Positions 36,243-45,256 of a stretch of 64,000 nt of DNA are shown here, piece by piece; the first letter of the stretch is position 1; every line of letters begins with the position of its first letter. The translations under genes and the position numbers were made by a program. Source of the DNA: Streptomyces aureocirculatus (GTDB lineage Bacteria; Actinomycetota; Actinomycetes; Streptomycetales; Streptomycetaceae); NCBI RefSeq assembly GCF_000720475.1, contig NZ_JOAP01000023.1, positions 1 to 64,000 on the forward strand, read 5' to 3'. The notes beneath the pieces were generated by a model. That model did no database searches and was not told the origin of the DNA. It saw only the letters and a program-made list of their open reading frames with translations.

Positions 36243-37490
36243 ATGGCAGGACACCCTGGCAGTGGAGACCCGCTGTCGCCTCGGGCCAAGCTGGCCGTGA
36301 CGGCGGGCAAGGCGGCCGCGGCGGTGTCGCGCGCGGCAGGCCGCGGCAGCGGTTCGGTGATCGGCGGCAAGGTGGCCCTCAGGCTCGACCCGGAGCTTCT
36401 GGGACGCCTGGCCACGCACCTGGACGTGGTGCTCGTCTCGGCCACGAACGGCAAGACGACCACGACGCGGCTGATCGCCGAGGCGCTGCGGGCCAGCGGC
36501 CCGGTCGTCTCCAACGCCCTCGGCGCGAACATGCCTGCCGGCATCACCTCCGCGCTCGCGGGCGGCTCCGACGCCCGGTTCGGCGTGATCGAGGTCGACG
36601 AGAAGTATCTCGCGGGCGTCGCCCGTGACGTCTCGCCGAAGGCGATCGCGCTCCTGAACCTCTCCCGCGACCAGCTCGACCGCGCCGGTGAGACCCGCAT
36701 GCTCGCCGAGAAGTGGCGCGAGGGCCTTGCCGGTTCCAAGGCCGTCGTCATCGCGAACGCCGACGACCCGCTGGTCGTCTGGGCGGCCTCCTCCTCGCCG
36801 AACGTGGTGTGGGTGGCCGCGGGACAGGAGTGGAAGGACGACGCCTGGTCCTGCCCGGCATGCGGCGGCGTCATGCAGCGCCCCGGCGACGACTGGTTCT
36901 GCGGCGAGTGCGGCTTCCGCCGCCCCCAGCCGAGCTGGGCCCTTTCCGGCGACTATGTGCTCGACCCGCACGGCTCGGCCTGGCCGATCCACCTCCAGCT
37001 CCCCGGCCGCGCGAACAAGGCGAACGCCGCCTCGTCCGCCGCCGTCGCCGCGGTCTTCGGGGTGCCCCCGCAGGTCGCCCTGGAGCGGATGTATCAGGTG
37101 CAGGCGGTCGCAGGACGCTATGACGTCGTGCAGTTCCAGGGCCGCGACCTGCGCCTGCTCCTCGCGAAGAACCCGGCGGGCTGGCTCGAAACGTTTTCGC
37201 TGATCGACCCGCCGCCCGCCCCCGTGTTCCTGTCGGTGAACGCCCGCGGCGCGGACGGCACGGACACCTCCTGGCTGTGGGACGTCGACTACACCCGGCT
37301 CGCCGGGCACCCGATCTTCGTGCTCGGCGACCGCAAGCTGGACCTCGCCGTCCGCCTGGAGGTCGCGGGCCTCGACTTCCGTGTGTGCGAGACCCTCGAC
37401 GAGGCCGTGCAGCTCGCCCCGCCAGGGCGCATCGAGACGATCGCGAACTACACCGCGTTCCAGGACCTGCGCCGCCGCGTCGGCAACTGA
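36243..37490 (+). CDS. murT: lipid II isoglutaminyl synthase, MurT subunit
   Basis: A 415-residue Mur-ligase-like protein. The ATP-binding P-loop is SATNGKTTTTRLIAEAL, and the central domain carries a zinc-ribbon insert CPACGG ... CGECG characteristic of MurT. The C-terminal DUF1727 domain ends in IANYTAFQDLRRRVG. With GatD it amidates the D-glutamate of lipid II to D-isoglutamine, needed for peptidoglycan cross-linking. AAGGAGG (36227-36233) lies nine bases before ATG 36243. The partner gene gatD follows after 72 bp. Confidence 0.96.
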   Translation: MAGHPGSGDPLSPRAKLAVTAGKAAAAVSRAAGRGSGSVIGGKVALRLDPELLGRLATHLDVVLVSATNGKTTTTRLIAEALRASGPVVSNALGANMPAGITSALAGGSDARFGVIEVDEKYLAGVARDVSPKAIALLNLSRDQLDRAGETRMLAEKWREGLAGSKAVVIANADDPLVVWAASSSPNVVWVAAGQEWKDDAWSCPACGGVMQRPGDDWFCGECGFRRPQPSWALSGDYVLDPHGSAWPIHLQLPGRANKANAASSAAVAAVFGVPPQVALERMYQVQAVAGRYDVVQFQGRDLRLLLAKNPAGWLETFSLIDPPPAPVFLSVNARGADGTDTSWLWDVDYTRLAGHPIFVLGDRKLDLAVRLEVAGLDFRVCETLDEAVQLAPPGRIETIANYTAFQDLRRRVGN

Positions 37491-37518
37491 CGCCACGGAC
37501 GCCCCGGACCTCCCGGCG

Positions 37519-37554
37519 CTTCGAGACCTTCGTCCGGCACTTCGAGACCTTCGT
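37519..37554. repeat. 15-bp direct repeat (period 21) between murT and gatD
   Basis: cttcgagaccttcgt occurs at 37519-37533 and 37540-37554. The second copy overlaps the region just before the gatD ribosome-binding site (tagggacc). This may be a translational or RNA-structural element, or a simple duplication. Confidence 0.75.
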
Positions 37555-37562
37555 AGGGACCA

Positions 37563-38300
37563 ATGAGCATGAGCGACAACAGCCTGCGTCTGGTGTGGGT
37601 CTACCCCGACCTGCTGAGCACGTACGGCGACCAGGGCAACGCCCTCGTGGTGGAGCGGCGCGCCCGCCAGCGCGGCCTCCAGGTCGAGCGGTACGACGTC
37701 CGCAGCGACCAGCCCGTGCCGACCTCCGGTGACATCTATCTCATCGGCGGCGGCGAGGACCGTCCGCAGCGCCTCGCCTCCGAGCGGCTGCGCCGCGACG
37801 GCGGCCTGCAGCGGGCCGTGGGCAACGGCGCCATCGTCTTCTCGGTGTGCGCGGGCTACCAGATCCTCGGCAACGAGTTCATCAACGACCTCGGCCAGCG
37901 CGAGCCCGGCCTCGGCCTGCTCGACGTGGTGTCGACGCGCGGCGAGGGCGAGCGCTGCGTCGGTGACGTCCTCGGGGACATCGACCCGCAGCTCGGTCTG
38001 CCCGAGCTCACCGGCTTCGAGAACCACCAGGGCATCACGCACGTCGGCCCCGGCTCGCGCCCCTTCGCCAGGGTCCGCCTCGGCAAGGGCAACGGCACCG
38101 GTGACGGCACCGAGGGCGCGTACAACGGCACGGTCTTCGGGACGTACATGCACGGGCCCGTGCTCGCCCGTAACCCGCTCATCGCGGACCTGCTCCTGAA
38201 GCTGGCCCTCGATGTGAACGCGTTGCCGCCCACGGACGACCGCTGGTACGAGGCTCTGCGCGGGGAGCGGATCTCTGCTGCGCAGCAGCAGCCTGCGTAG
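37563..38300 (+). CDS. gatD: lipid II isoglutaminyl synthase, glutamine amidotransferase subunit GatD
   Basis: A 245-residue class I (cobyric-acid-type) glutamine amidotransferase. The catalytic Cys96 is in FSVCAGYQILG and the catalytic His197 in GTYMHGPVLARNP. The start VWVYPDLLSTYGDQGNAL is diagnostic of GatD. It supplies ammonia from glutamine to MurT. Gene order murT-gatD is conserved in Gram-positive bacteria. ATG 37563 is used; a second ATG six bases later is also possible. Confidence 0.96.
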   Translation: MSMSDNSLRLVWVYPDLLSTYGDQGNALVVERRARQRGLQVERYDVRSDQPVPTSGDIYLIGGGEDRPQRLASERLRRDGGLQRAVGNGAIVFSVCAGYQILGNEFINDLGQREPGLGLLDVVSTRGEGERCVGDVLGDIDPQLGLPELTGFENHQGITHVGPGSRPFARVRLGKGNGTGDGTEGAYNGTVFGTYMHGPVLARNPLIADLLLKLALDVNALPPTDDRWYEALRGERISAAQQQPA

Positions 38301-38400
38301 CGCGTGGCGCCTCCGGCGGGGTGGGCGGCGTACGGTCCCTGCGCGGGGGCGGGGGCTGCGTGCCGTGCGGGTCGGACGCCTTGCCGTCTGTCGCGCTGCG

Positions 38401-38444
38401 CGCTCGTCCTCAAACGCCGGACGGGCTGAATACCCCGTCCGGCG
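38401..38444. repeat. Streptomyces intergenic repeat element with 11-bp hairpin
   Basis: The sequence cgctcgtcctcaaacgccgg acgggctgaa matches a short element that, from memory, recurs in intergenic regions of many Streptomyces genomes. It folds into a perfect 11-bp stem (cgccggacggg, 38415-38425, with cccgtccggcg, 38434-38444). It lies in the 322-bp gap between gatD and pfkA and may act as a terminator for the murT-gatD operon. The rest of the gap shows only GC-rich non-coding sequence and the pfkA leader. Confidence 0.7.
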
Positions 38445-38622
38445 ACCGGCTGCGGCGCTGGAAACACCGTCCCCTCGGTCGGCTGCCGGTGCGGCTCCAG
38501 CGATGCTCTGTCCACCTGGCGGGCGGGCCTGTGGCGGTGGGGCTCTCGCCGGTAGGGTGGGCCAGATCCAGCCGGACGACGTGGTCCGGTCACCGGCCCA
38601 CGTAGCAAAGGTATTCCGCGCT

Positions 38623-39648
38623 ATGCGCATTGGTGTCCTGACCTCCGGCGGCGACTGCCCCGGCCTGAATGCCGTCATCCGCTCGGTCGTGCACCGTGCC
38701 GTCGTCGACCACGGCGACGAGGTCATCGGCTTCCACGACGGCTGGAAGGGCCTGCTGGAATGCGACTACCGCAAGCTGGACCTGGACGCGGTGGGCGGCA
38801 TTCTGGCGCGCGGCGGCACGATCCTCGGCTCCTCGCGGGTGCAGCCCGCTCACCTGCGTGACGGCGTCGAGCGCGCCAAGGGCCACGTCGTCGACCTCGG
38901 CCTCGACGCGATCATCCCGATCGGCGGCGAGGGCACGCTCAAGGCCGCCCGGCTCCTCTCGGACGCGGGCCTGCCCATCGTCGGCGTGCCGAAGACCATC
39001 GACAACGACATCGCCGTCACCGATGTGACGTTCGGGTTCGACACGGCGGTCGGTGTCGCCACCGAGGCCCTCGACCGCCTCAAGACCACCGCCGAGTCCC
39101 ACCAGCGCGTCCTGATCGTCGAGGTCATGGGGCGGCACACCGGCTGGATCGCGCTGCACTCCGGCATGGCGGCCGGCGCCCACGCCATCGTCGTACCGGA
39201 ACGCCCCTTCGACATCGAGGAGTTGGCGGCGAAGGTCGGCGAGCGCTTCGAGGCGGGCAAGAAGTTCGCGATCGTCGTGGCCGCCGAGGGCGCCAAGCCG
39301 CGCGAGGGCACGATGAAGTTCGACGAGGGCGCCAAGGACGTCTACGGCCACGAGCGGTTCGCGGGCATCGCGCGCCAGCTCTCCCTCGAACTGGAGCAGC
39401 GCCTCGGCAAGGAGGCACGCCCGGTGATCCTCGGCCACGTCCAGCGCGGCGGCACCCCCACCGCGTACGACCGGGTGCTTGCGACGCGCTTCGGCTGGCA
39501 CGCCGTGGAGGCCGTGCACCGCGGTGAATTCGGCAGCATGACGGCGCTGCGCGGCACGGACATCGTGATGGTGCCGCTCGCCGAGGCCGTCGAGACGCTG
39601 AAGACGGTGCCCGACGAGCGGTACGCGGAAGCGGAGTGCGTGCTCTGA
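38623..39648 (+). CDS. pfkA: 6-phosphofructokinase
   Basis: A 341-residue enzyme. It carries the substrate loop TSGGDCPGLNAVIR, IGGEGTLKAA, the catalytic PKTIDNDI motif and VEVMGRHTGWIAL. The Gly in GGEGT, where pyrophosphate-dependent enzymes have Asp, points to ATP as phosphoryl donor. This fits the actinobacterial group III type known from Streptomyces. It commits fructose-6-phosphate to glycolysis. The gene is followed by a strong terminator. Confidence 0.95.
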   Translation: MRIGVLTSGGDCPGLNAVIRSVVHRAVVDHGDEVIGFHDGWKGLLECDYRKLDLDAVGGILARGGTILGSSRVQPAHLRDGVERAKGHVVDLGLDAIIPIGGEGTLKAARLLSDAGLPIVGVPKTIDNDIAVTDVTFGFDTAVGVATEALDRLKTTAESHQRVLIVEVMGRHTGWIALHSGMAAGAHAIVVPERPFDIEELAAKVGERFEAGKKFAIVVAAEGAKPREGTMKFDEGAKDVYGHERFAGIARQLSLELEQRLGKEARPVILGHVQRGGTPTAYDRVLATRFGWHAVEAVHRGEFGSMTALRGTDIVMVPLAEAVETLKTVPDERYAEAECVL

Positions 39649-39670
39649 CGCCCGCCCCACCGAGTCCCTG

Positions 39671-39708
39671 GAACCGCCCCCGGTCGCCGACGCGGCCGGG
39701 GGCGGTTC
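39671..39708 (+). terminator. terminator hairpin after pfkA
   Basis: A perfect 13-bp stem (gaaccgcccccgg with ccgggggcggttc) and a 12-base loop, followed by tactc, 22 bp after the pfkA stop. Confidence 0.9.
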
Positions 39709-39761
39709 TACTCTGGGTGCCGACACACAGCGCACAATCGGCACGAAACAGGAGCCAGCGG

Positions 39762-40721
39762 ATGGATCACAGCGGGCACGGCATGCATGGCATGAACATG
39801 GATCTGCCGCCGTTCACGCTGGGGCGCGGGCTCGAACCCTCGGCCGACCCCTTCTTCCTCGTCGGCTGTCTGGCGGCCCTCGCCCTGTACGGGTGGGGGG
39901 TCGTGCGCCTGGTGCGGCGCGGCGACAAGTGGCCGGTGGGCCGCACGGTCGCGTTCGTCGTCGGTGTCCTGACCGTGCTGCTCGTGATGTGTACGAAGCT
40001 CAACGACTACGGCATGGTCCTGTTCAGCGTGCACATGGTGCAGCACATGGTGATCAGCATGCTGTCGCCGATCCTGTTGCTCATGGGCGCGCCGATCACG
40101 CTCGCGCTGCGGGCGCTGCCGGTGGCGGGACGCGGCCGCAAGGGCCCGCGCGAGCTGCTCCTGGCTCTGCTGCACAGCCGGTACGTACGGATCATCACGC
40201 ACCCGGCGTTCACCATCCCGCTGTTCATCGCGAGCCTGTACGCGCTCTACTTCACCCCGCTTTTCGACACCCTGATGGGCTCCAAGCCCGGGCACATCGG
40301 CATGATGGTGCACTTCCTCGCCGTCGGCGTGGTGTTCTTCTGGCCGATCATGGGCGTGGACCCGGGCCCCCACCGCCCCGGCTATCTGATGCGGATGCTG
40401 GAGCTCTTCGCGGGCATGCCGTTCCACGCGTTCTTCGGCATCGCCCTGATGATGGCGTCCGAGCCGATGGTGGAAACGTACAAGAATCCCCCGGCCTCCC
40501 TCGGCGTCGAGGCGCTCGCCGATCAGAACGCCGCGGGCGGCATCGCCTGGGCCTTCAGCGAGATCCCCTCGGTGCTCGTCCTGCTCGCCCTGCTCTTCCA
40601 GTGGTACCGCTCCGACCAGCGCGAAGGCCGCCGCAAGGACCGCGCGGCCGACCGTGACGGCGACAAGGAGCTGGAGGCGTACAACGCCTATCTGGCCTCA
40701 CTGGCGGCGCGCGGACGCTAG
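39762..40721 (+). CDS. CtaG-like cytochrome c oxidase assembly membrane protein
   Basis: A 319-residue protein with about seven membrane helices. It contains VHMVQHMVISMLSPILLLMG, HFLAVGVVFFWPIMGVDPGP and AGMPFHAFFGIALMMASEP, which are typical of the caa3-type CtaG family. The N-terminus is a short Met/His-rich segment (MDHSGHGMHGMNM), a plausible copper-binding tail. Members aid copper delivery to or assembly of cytochrome oxidase; some are linked to copper homeostasis. AGGAG lies seven bases before ATG 39762. A 52-residue membrane protein gene follows. Confidence 0.92.
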   Translation: MDHSGHGMHGMNMDLPPFTLGRGLEPSADPFFLVGCLAALALYGWGVVRLVRRGDKWPVGRTVAFVVGVLTVLLVMCTKLNDYGMVLFSVHMVQHMVISMLSPILLLMGAPITLALRALPVAGRGRKGPRELLLALLHSRYVRIITHPAFTIPLFIASLYALYFTPLFDTLMGSKPGHIGMMVHFLAVGVVFFWPIMGVDPGPHRPGYLMRMLELFAGMPFHAFFGIALMMASEPMVETYKNPPASLGVEALADQNAAGGIAWAFSEIPSVLVLLALLFQWYRSDQREGRRKDRAADRDGDKELEAYNAYLASLAARGR

Positions 40722-40815
40722 CGGCGGGAGCGCATCACGGGTGAGGATGGTCTCAGGCCACGGTCACGGCGCTCCGGGAACCGGACGCCCGACCTGCGTT
40801 TGAGGAGGCAGGGCG

Positions 40816-40974
40816 ATGCCTGGTTCTACGAAGACGATGGGTGCGTTCACCATCGGGGGTCTGGTGATGGTGACCGCCTACAGTGTGGCGCTCGGGAGCA
40901 ACGGCTGGCTGTGGTTCGGCTGGGTGGTGCTCGGGATGCTCACGATGGCGATGGTGTTCGCGCGGCCGTCGTGA
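40816..40974 (+). CDS. 52-residue small membrane protein
   Basis: A short gene with an excellent AGGAGG site (40803-40808) seven bases before the ATG. It encodes a start MPGSTKTMGAFTIGGLVMV and a second hydrophobic stretch LWFGWVVLGMLTMAMVF, so two membrane helices are likely. It follows the CtaG-like gene by 94 bp on the same strand. Codon use is typical of the genome. Family not recognised; size and position suggest a small accessory subunit. Confidence 0.75.
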   Translation: MPGSTKTMGAFTIGGLVMVTAYSVALGSNGWLWFGWVVLGMLTMAMVFARPS

Positions 40975-41045
40975 GGGGCGCTGAACCGGCGCGGGCATCA
41001 TGAGGGGGCGCCGAGCGGCGCTGCCCTCCATGGCGGAGGACGTAC

Positions 41046-41447
41046 TCAGAAGCGGAAGACGTGCCCCGTGCTCGCGCCCAGCTCGCACGCGTTGGCGTAC
41101 GTCTTGTGCCACGCCACGGGCCTGCCGCGGAACTCCCCTTCGGCGGTCACGGTGACCGGCGCGTACTCCTTGGTGCACAGTTGGTCCCGCGCGACCGGCA
41201 GCGCGCCGAAGTCGCCGTGGGCCGCGTCGAGCTCGGCGCAGGCCCGCGCAGCGTGCGGGTGGTGACCCGACGGCTTCGGCGCGCACGTCAGCGCGAGGCC
41301 GCGGATCCAGGTGCCCGAGTCGCCGGAGACGGTGAGGAAGAGGCCGCGCCGGTGCTCCGGAGCCTCGGCTCCGGGTGCCGCCGCGACCGGCGCGGCGGCC
41401 GCGGCGAGCGCGAGCAGGGCGGCCGCGGTGACGATGGACGAGCGCAT
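41046..41447 (-). CDS. second SSI-family protease inhibitor
   Basis: A 133-residue secreted protein with a signal peptide of about 24 residues (Ala-rich core, APVAAA cleavage region). The four SSI cysteines are at 55, 70, 91 and 121. The reactive loop is LCTKEYAPV, so P1 is Lys93, with the same Cys-Thr-Lys-Glu core as the paralogue at 5783-6232. The mature sequence ends VFRF, comparable to the classical SSI terminus VFAF. GGAGG precedes the ATG. It should inhibit trypsin- or subtilisin-like secreted proteases. Confidence 0.92.
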   Translation of the reverse strand: MRSSIVTAAALLALAAAAAPVAAAPGAEAPEHRRGLFLTVSGDSGTWIRGLALTCAPKPSGHHPHAARACAELDAAHGDFGALPVARDQLCTKEYAPVTVTAEGEFRGRPVAWHKTYANACELGASTGHVFRF

Positions 41448-41508
41448 GGGACCTCCGCGGGCAGCGACGGGCGCCGGTCACGGACGGTGGCGTCCGGGGG
41501 GACGCCGA

Positions 41509-41718
41509 TCACGGACGGCGATGTCCAGGACGTCGGCGGTGACGTCGGGCGATGACGTGTGGCACCACCCAGAGCACCCCCGCGGCCCCGCGCCGGGCAA
41601 GCCGCCACGCCACCGGTTCCCCCATACGGACGCACTCGCCCCACCCGTCGACGTACGCCTCACCCGTACGGACCACCAAGCCCGTCGGGCACGGATCACA
41701 TGCGTCCACGATCGACAA
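41509..41718 (-). CDS. small conserved-looking hypothetical protein
   Basis: A 69-residue open frame upstream of the second SSI gene on the same strand. It reads MSIVDACDPCPTGLVVRTGE, then YVDGWGECVRMGEPVAWRL and GVLWVVPHVIARR, which looks like a real small protein with a DPCP motif and regular codon use. The start would be TTG 41718, with no clear ribosome-binding site. The 351-bp gap between the SSI and acyltransferase genes otherwise holds a TTGACT (41754-41759), possibly a -35 element for the acyltransferase gene. Confidence 0.5.
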   Translation of the reverse strand: MSIVDACDPCPTGLVVRTGEAYVDGWGECVRMGEPVAWRLARRGAAGVLWVVPHVIARRHRRRPGHRRP

Positions 41719-41798
41719 GGACCCGAACGGGCTCTCGCGTCCGCGCCGCCGATTGACTACTGTGCGTCGGCACCACCCCCGGGGAAGGCGGCGCCCGC

Positions 41799-42542
41799 AT
41801 GTTCTACCTACTGCTGAAGTACGTGATCCTCGGGCCGCTGCTCCGGCTGATGTTCCGGCCCAGGATCGAAGGCCTGGAGCACGTTCCGGAGCACGGCGCG
41901 GCCATCGTGGCCGGCAACCACCTGTCGTTCTCCGACCACTTCCTGATGCCCGCCATCATCAAGCGGCGCATCACGTTCCTGGCGAAGGCCGAGTACTTCA
42001 CGGGCCCCGGCATCAAGGGCCGGCTCACCGCCGCGTTCTTCCGCAGCGCCGGGCAGATCCCGGTGGACCGCTCCGGCAAGGAGGCGGGCCGGGCCGCGAT
42101 CCGCGAGGGCCTCGGCGTGCTGCGCAAGGGCGAGCTGCTCGGCATCTACCCCGAGGGCACCCGCTCGCACGACGGGCGGCTTTACAAGGGCAAGGTCGGG
42201 GTCGCGGCGATGGCGCTGCGGGCGCAGGTGCCGGTGATCCCGTGCGCCATGATCGGCACGTTCGAGGCGCAGCCGCCGGGGAAGGTCGTACCGCGCTTCC
42301 GGCGCGTGACGATCCGCTTCGGCGAACCCCTCGAGTTCTCCCGCTACGCCGGCATGGACGGCGAGAAGGCGGTCCTGCGCGCGGTCACGGACGAGCTGAT
42401 GTACGCGATCCTCGGCCTGTCCGGGCAGGAGTACGTGGACAAGTACGCAGCCGTGGTGAAGGCGGAGGAGGAAGCGGAACGGGCCGCGGGCGGCGGGCGC
42501 CGCGTACAGGACCGGAAGTTCCCGAAGATGCCCCTGAGCTGA
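41799..42542 (+). CDS. 1-acyl-sn-glycerol-3-phosphate acyltransferase (PlsC family)
   Basis: A 247-residue membrane-associated enzyme with the acyltransferase motifs NHLSFSD (HX4D catalytic pair), the AFFRSAGQIPVDR segment, and IYPEGTRSHDGRL. VPVIPCAMIGTFEAQPPGK follows. It acylates lysophosphatidic acid or a related lysolipid in phospholipid synthesis. The N-terminal 20 residues are hydrophobic (YLLLKYVILGPLLRLMF). The start lies just after a ggggaaggcgg leader. Confidence 0.92.
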   Translation: MFYLLLKYVILGPLLRLMFRPRIEGLEHVPEHGAAIVAGNHLSFSDHFLMPAIIKRRITFLAKAEYFTGPGIKGRLTAAFFRSAGQIPVDRSGKEAGRAAIREGLGVLRKGELLGIYPEGTRSHDGRLYKGKVGVAAMALRAQVPVIPCAMIGTFEAQPPGKVVPRFRRVTIRFGEPLEFSRYAGMDGEKAVLRAVTDELMYAILGLSGQEYVDKYAAVVKAEEEAERAAGGGRRVQDRKFPKMPLS

Positions 42543-42552
42543 ACCCACGTAC

Positions 42553-42660
42553 TACTGGGAGACCGCCGGGCGTCAGGCCCGAAGGCGAGCCGGACGCCCG
42601 GCCCGAAGCCGAGCCGGGCGCCAGGCACGAAGGCGAAAGGCCCGAAGCGATCTCCCAGTA
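42553..42660. repeat. long-range inverted repeat enclosing 24-bp repeats
   Basis: tactgggaga (42553-42562) and tctcccagta (42651-42660) are perfect inverted arms. Between them are three imperfect 24-bp units (gcgtcaggcccgaaggcgag plus ccgg and variants). The element lies between two convergent genes (acyltransferase and Tap peptidase) and may be a bidirectional terminator. Confidence 0.75.
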
Positions 42661-42681
42661 GGAGCGAGGTATCCGCCGCAG

Positions 42682-44298
42682 TTACGGCTTGGGGGTGGCG
42701 TGCGGGGTGCACGTCACGTCACGGCTGTCGAGCTTGCCGGTGAGCAGGTAGGAGTCCACACGCTCGTTGAGGCAGGGGTTCACCAGGTTGGTGATGCCGT
42801 GCGAGCCCGCGTCCTTCTCCGTGATCAGACGTGAACCCTTGAGACGCTTGTGCAGCTCGACCCCGCCCGGGTACGGCGTGGCGGCGTCGCGCGTGGCCTG
42901 GGCGATCAGCGTGGGCGGCAGGCCCTTGCCGGTCTTGACCTCGACGGGCTTGTGCTGCTTGCTCGGCCAGGTCGCGCACGGCAGGTTCATCCAGGCGTTG
43001 GCCCAGGTCATGAACGGGTGGTCCTTGTGGATGCGGGTGTTGTCCCGGTCCCACTTCTTCCAGCTCGTGGGCCACTTGGCGTCGGCGCACTCGACGGCGG
43101 TGTAGACGGCGTTGCTGTTCTCGGACGCCTTGTTGCCCGCGATGTCGGACAGGTCGGGGCTGGCGGCCTCGATCAGCGGCTTCGGGTCACCGGCGACGTA
43201 CTTGCTCCAGTTGGTCGCGATGGAGACCCAGGTGGAGTCGTAGTAGGGCGCGTTCTGGAAGTAGGCGACGAGCTCGGCGGGGCCGACGACGCCGTCCAGC
43301 GGGTTCTTCTTCGCCGTCGCGCGCAGCTTCTCCCACTGTCCGCGCACCTTGTCGTAGGTGTCACCGAGGTGGAAGGTCGCGTCGTACTTGGCGACCCACT
43401 TCATCCAGTCCTTCAACCGGACCTCGAAGGCGACGTCCTGGTCGAGGTTGGCCTCGTACCAGATCTTCTCCGTGGACGGGTTGACGACCGAGTCGAAGAC
43501 CATGCGGCGCACATGCGAGGGGAAGAGGGTGGCGTAGACGGCACCGAGGTAGGTTCCGTACGAGACACCCAGGTAATTGAGCTTCTTCTCCCCCAGCGCG
43601 GCGCGGATGACGTCCAGGTCACGGGCGGTGTTGGGCGTCGTCATGTGCGGCAGCACGGCGCCGCTGCGCTCCTTGCAGCCCTGCGCGTACTCGGCGGCGA
43701 GCTTGCGCTGGGCGCGCTTGTCGGCCGCGGAGTCGGGGACCGGGTCGAGCTTGGGGGCCTTCACGAACTCCTGCGGGTCGACGCAGGAGATCGGCGCGGA
43801 GTGGCCGACGCCGCGCGGCTCGAAGCCCACGAAGTCGTAGGCCTTGGCGGTCTTCTCCCACAGCTTGTTCTTGGTGGTGACGCGCGTGGGGAAGCGCAGG
43901 CCGGAGGCGCCGGGTCCGCCGGGGTTGTAGAGGAGCGCGCCCTGACGCTCGCCCTTGCTCCCCGTGTTGCCGATGCGGTCGACGGCGAGCTTGATCTGCT
44001 TGCCGTTCGGCTTGGCGTAGTCGAGGGGCACGGTGACCCAGCCGCACTTGATGGGCTTGGCGAGCCCCCAGTCCTGCGGACAGTCCGCCCAGTCGATGCC
44101 CTTCTTGGCGGCACGCCGCGCGGCGACGGCGGCACCGGCCTGCTCCCGGTCCTTGGCGGACGCGGCGTGGGCGCGCCCCTGGTCAGCACTTGCGTCGGCG
44201 CTCGCGGACGGCGCGGCGAGCGCCCCCGCTATCAGCGTCGCCGCGACGAGTGTGCCCGCGGATCCGAACGTCACCGTCCGTCTGGTCCGCGTGGTCAT
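42682..44298 (-). CDS. tap: secreted tripeptidyl aminopeptidase (alpha/beta hydrolase)
   Basis: A 538-residue exported serine peptidase. The signal peptide covers about residues 1-35 (RTRRTVTF, then AGTLVAATLIAGALAAPSASA). The nucleophile elbow is GVSYGTYLG; the catalytic Asp lies in QATRDAATPYPGG and the His in AGSHGITNLVNPC. The oxyanion region is NPGGPGASG. Streptomyces Tap removes tripeptides from secreted proteins and is a known natural target of SSI proteins. ATG 44298 is annotated; a TTG at 44313 with GGGAGG six bases upstream is an equally good start and leaves the signal peptide intact. Confidence 0.92.
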   Translation of the reverse strand: MTTRTRRTVTFGSAGTLVAATLIAGALAAPSASADASADQGRAHAASAKDREQAGAAVAARRAAKKGIDWADCPQDWGLAKPIKCGWVTVPLDYAKPNGKQIKLAVDRIGNTGSKGERQGALLYNPGGPGASGLRFPTRVTTKNKLWEKTAKAYDFVGFEPRGVGHSAPISCVDPQEFVKAPKLDPVPDSAADKRAQRKLAAEYAQGCKERSGAVLPHMTTPNTARDLDVIRAALGEKKLNYLGVSYGTYLGAVYATLFPSHVRRMVFDSVVNPSTEKIWYEANLDQDVAFEVRLKDWMKWVAKYDATFHLGDTYDKVRGQWEKLRATAKKNPLDGVVGPAELVAYFQNAPYYDSTWVSIATNWSKYVAGDPKPLIEAASPDLSDIAGNKASENSNAVYTAVECADAKWPTSWKKWDRDNTRIHKDHPFMTWANAWMNLPCATWPSKQHKPVEVKTGKGLPPTLIAQATRDAATPYPGGVELHKRLKGSRLITEKDAGSHGITNLVNPCLNERVDSYLLTGKLDSRDVTCTPHATPKP

Positions 44299-44488
44299 CG
44301 GGGTACGACTCAAGTGGGGCCTCCCGCACATCGATTCGGTCGTTCGCTCGGTACGGGGATACTTCCGTCTGCGCGGTCCCTGACAACAGGGGGATCGGCC
44401 GTTCTTTGCCAATCCGATAAACGGACCGGGTTGTACCGGTAAGCGGCGCTGGGTGGGGCGGTGGGCGTGGCCGGTGGGTGCGGGTGGG

Positions 44489-45256
44489 TCAGGTGAGGCG
44501 GTGCAATGCCTCGTCGAGGGTGTGGCGGAGGTGGAGTGCGTTCGGGGACAGGGCGGTGATCAGTGCTCCGGGGCCGGGGAGGGGGGTCAGGGCCGCGTGG
44601 TCGGTCAGCATCGTTGCCGCAGGGGGTTCTTGGGCGAAACGCGGATGGATCAGGACCAGTTGGCCGACGGCTCTGTGGCCGCCCAGGACAGCCGGGCCGT
44701 CCCAGCCACCGGGGGCGCCGGGGCCGCATGTCAGCTCCTGGTCCAGCAGGGGGCGGCCCGCGACGCGCACGGTGAGGCGGCTGCGGAGCAGGCCGGGGTC
44801 CTCGCCGGCCCGGCCGAGCACCTGCTCCTCGCGCAGGACGAGGCATCCGCCCTCCTCGACGTCCGCCCGCGTCGTGACACGCAGCTCGCTCCCCCGTACC
44901 GAGATGAGCTGTTCCGGGAGCCAGCGCAGCTCCGCGTAGGACGCGACCGTGAGACGCACGTCGTAGTGCGCCGCCGCCCCGTCCTGGCCCGGCAGCGCGA
45001 TCGTCGCGGCCGCCGAGCCCACGCCCAGGCGCGCGCCCGCGCCCACGTCCGCCTCCACTACGAGACGGTCCCCGCCGAGCGGGCCGCTCATCGCCCCCAC
45101 CAGCGTCACCTGCGCCGCGGGCCCCGTCGCCCGTGTACGGCGCAGGGCAAGGGGGGCCTCTCCCTCCAGGACCGGCAGGACGGTACGCCCGTACCGGTCG
45201 GCGCGGGCACCGATGCGGGCCCGGGCATGCACCCCGGCCGGACTCGCCGGGCTCAC
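44489..45256 (-). CDS. ureD: urease accessory protein UreD
   Basis: A 255-residue protein of the UreD/UreH family, the most variable urease chaperone. Recognisable parts are the [17 protein letters not shown] start, [19 protein letters not shown] and [13 protein letters not shown]. It binds apo-urease and, with UreF and UreG, guides nickel insertion. GTG 45256 is chosen because it overlaps the ureG stop in a GTGA arrangement, indicating coupling. It is the last gene of the urease operon. Confidence 0.92.
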   Translation of the reverse strand: MSPASPAGVHARARIGARADRYGRTVLPVLEGEAPLALRRTRATGPAAQVTLVGAMSGPLGGDRLVVEADVGAGARLGVGSAAATIALPGQDGAAAHYDVRLTVASYAELRWLPEQLISVRGSELRVTTRADVEEGGCLVLREEQVLGRAGEDPGLLRSRLTVRVAGRPLLDQELTCGPGAPGGWDGPAVLGGHRAVGQLVLIHPRFAQEPPAATMLTDHAALTPLPGPGALITALSPNALHLRHTLDEALHRLT

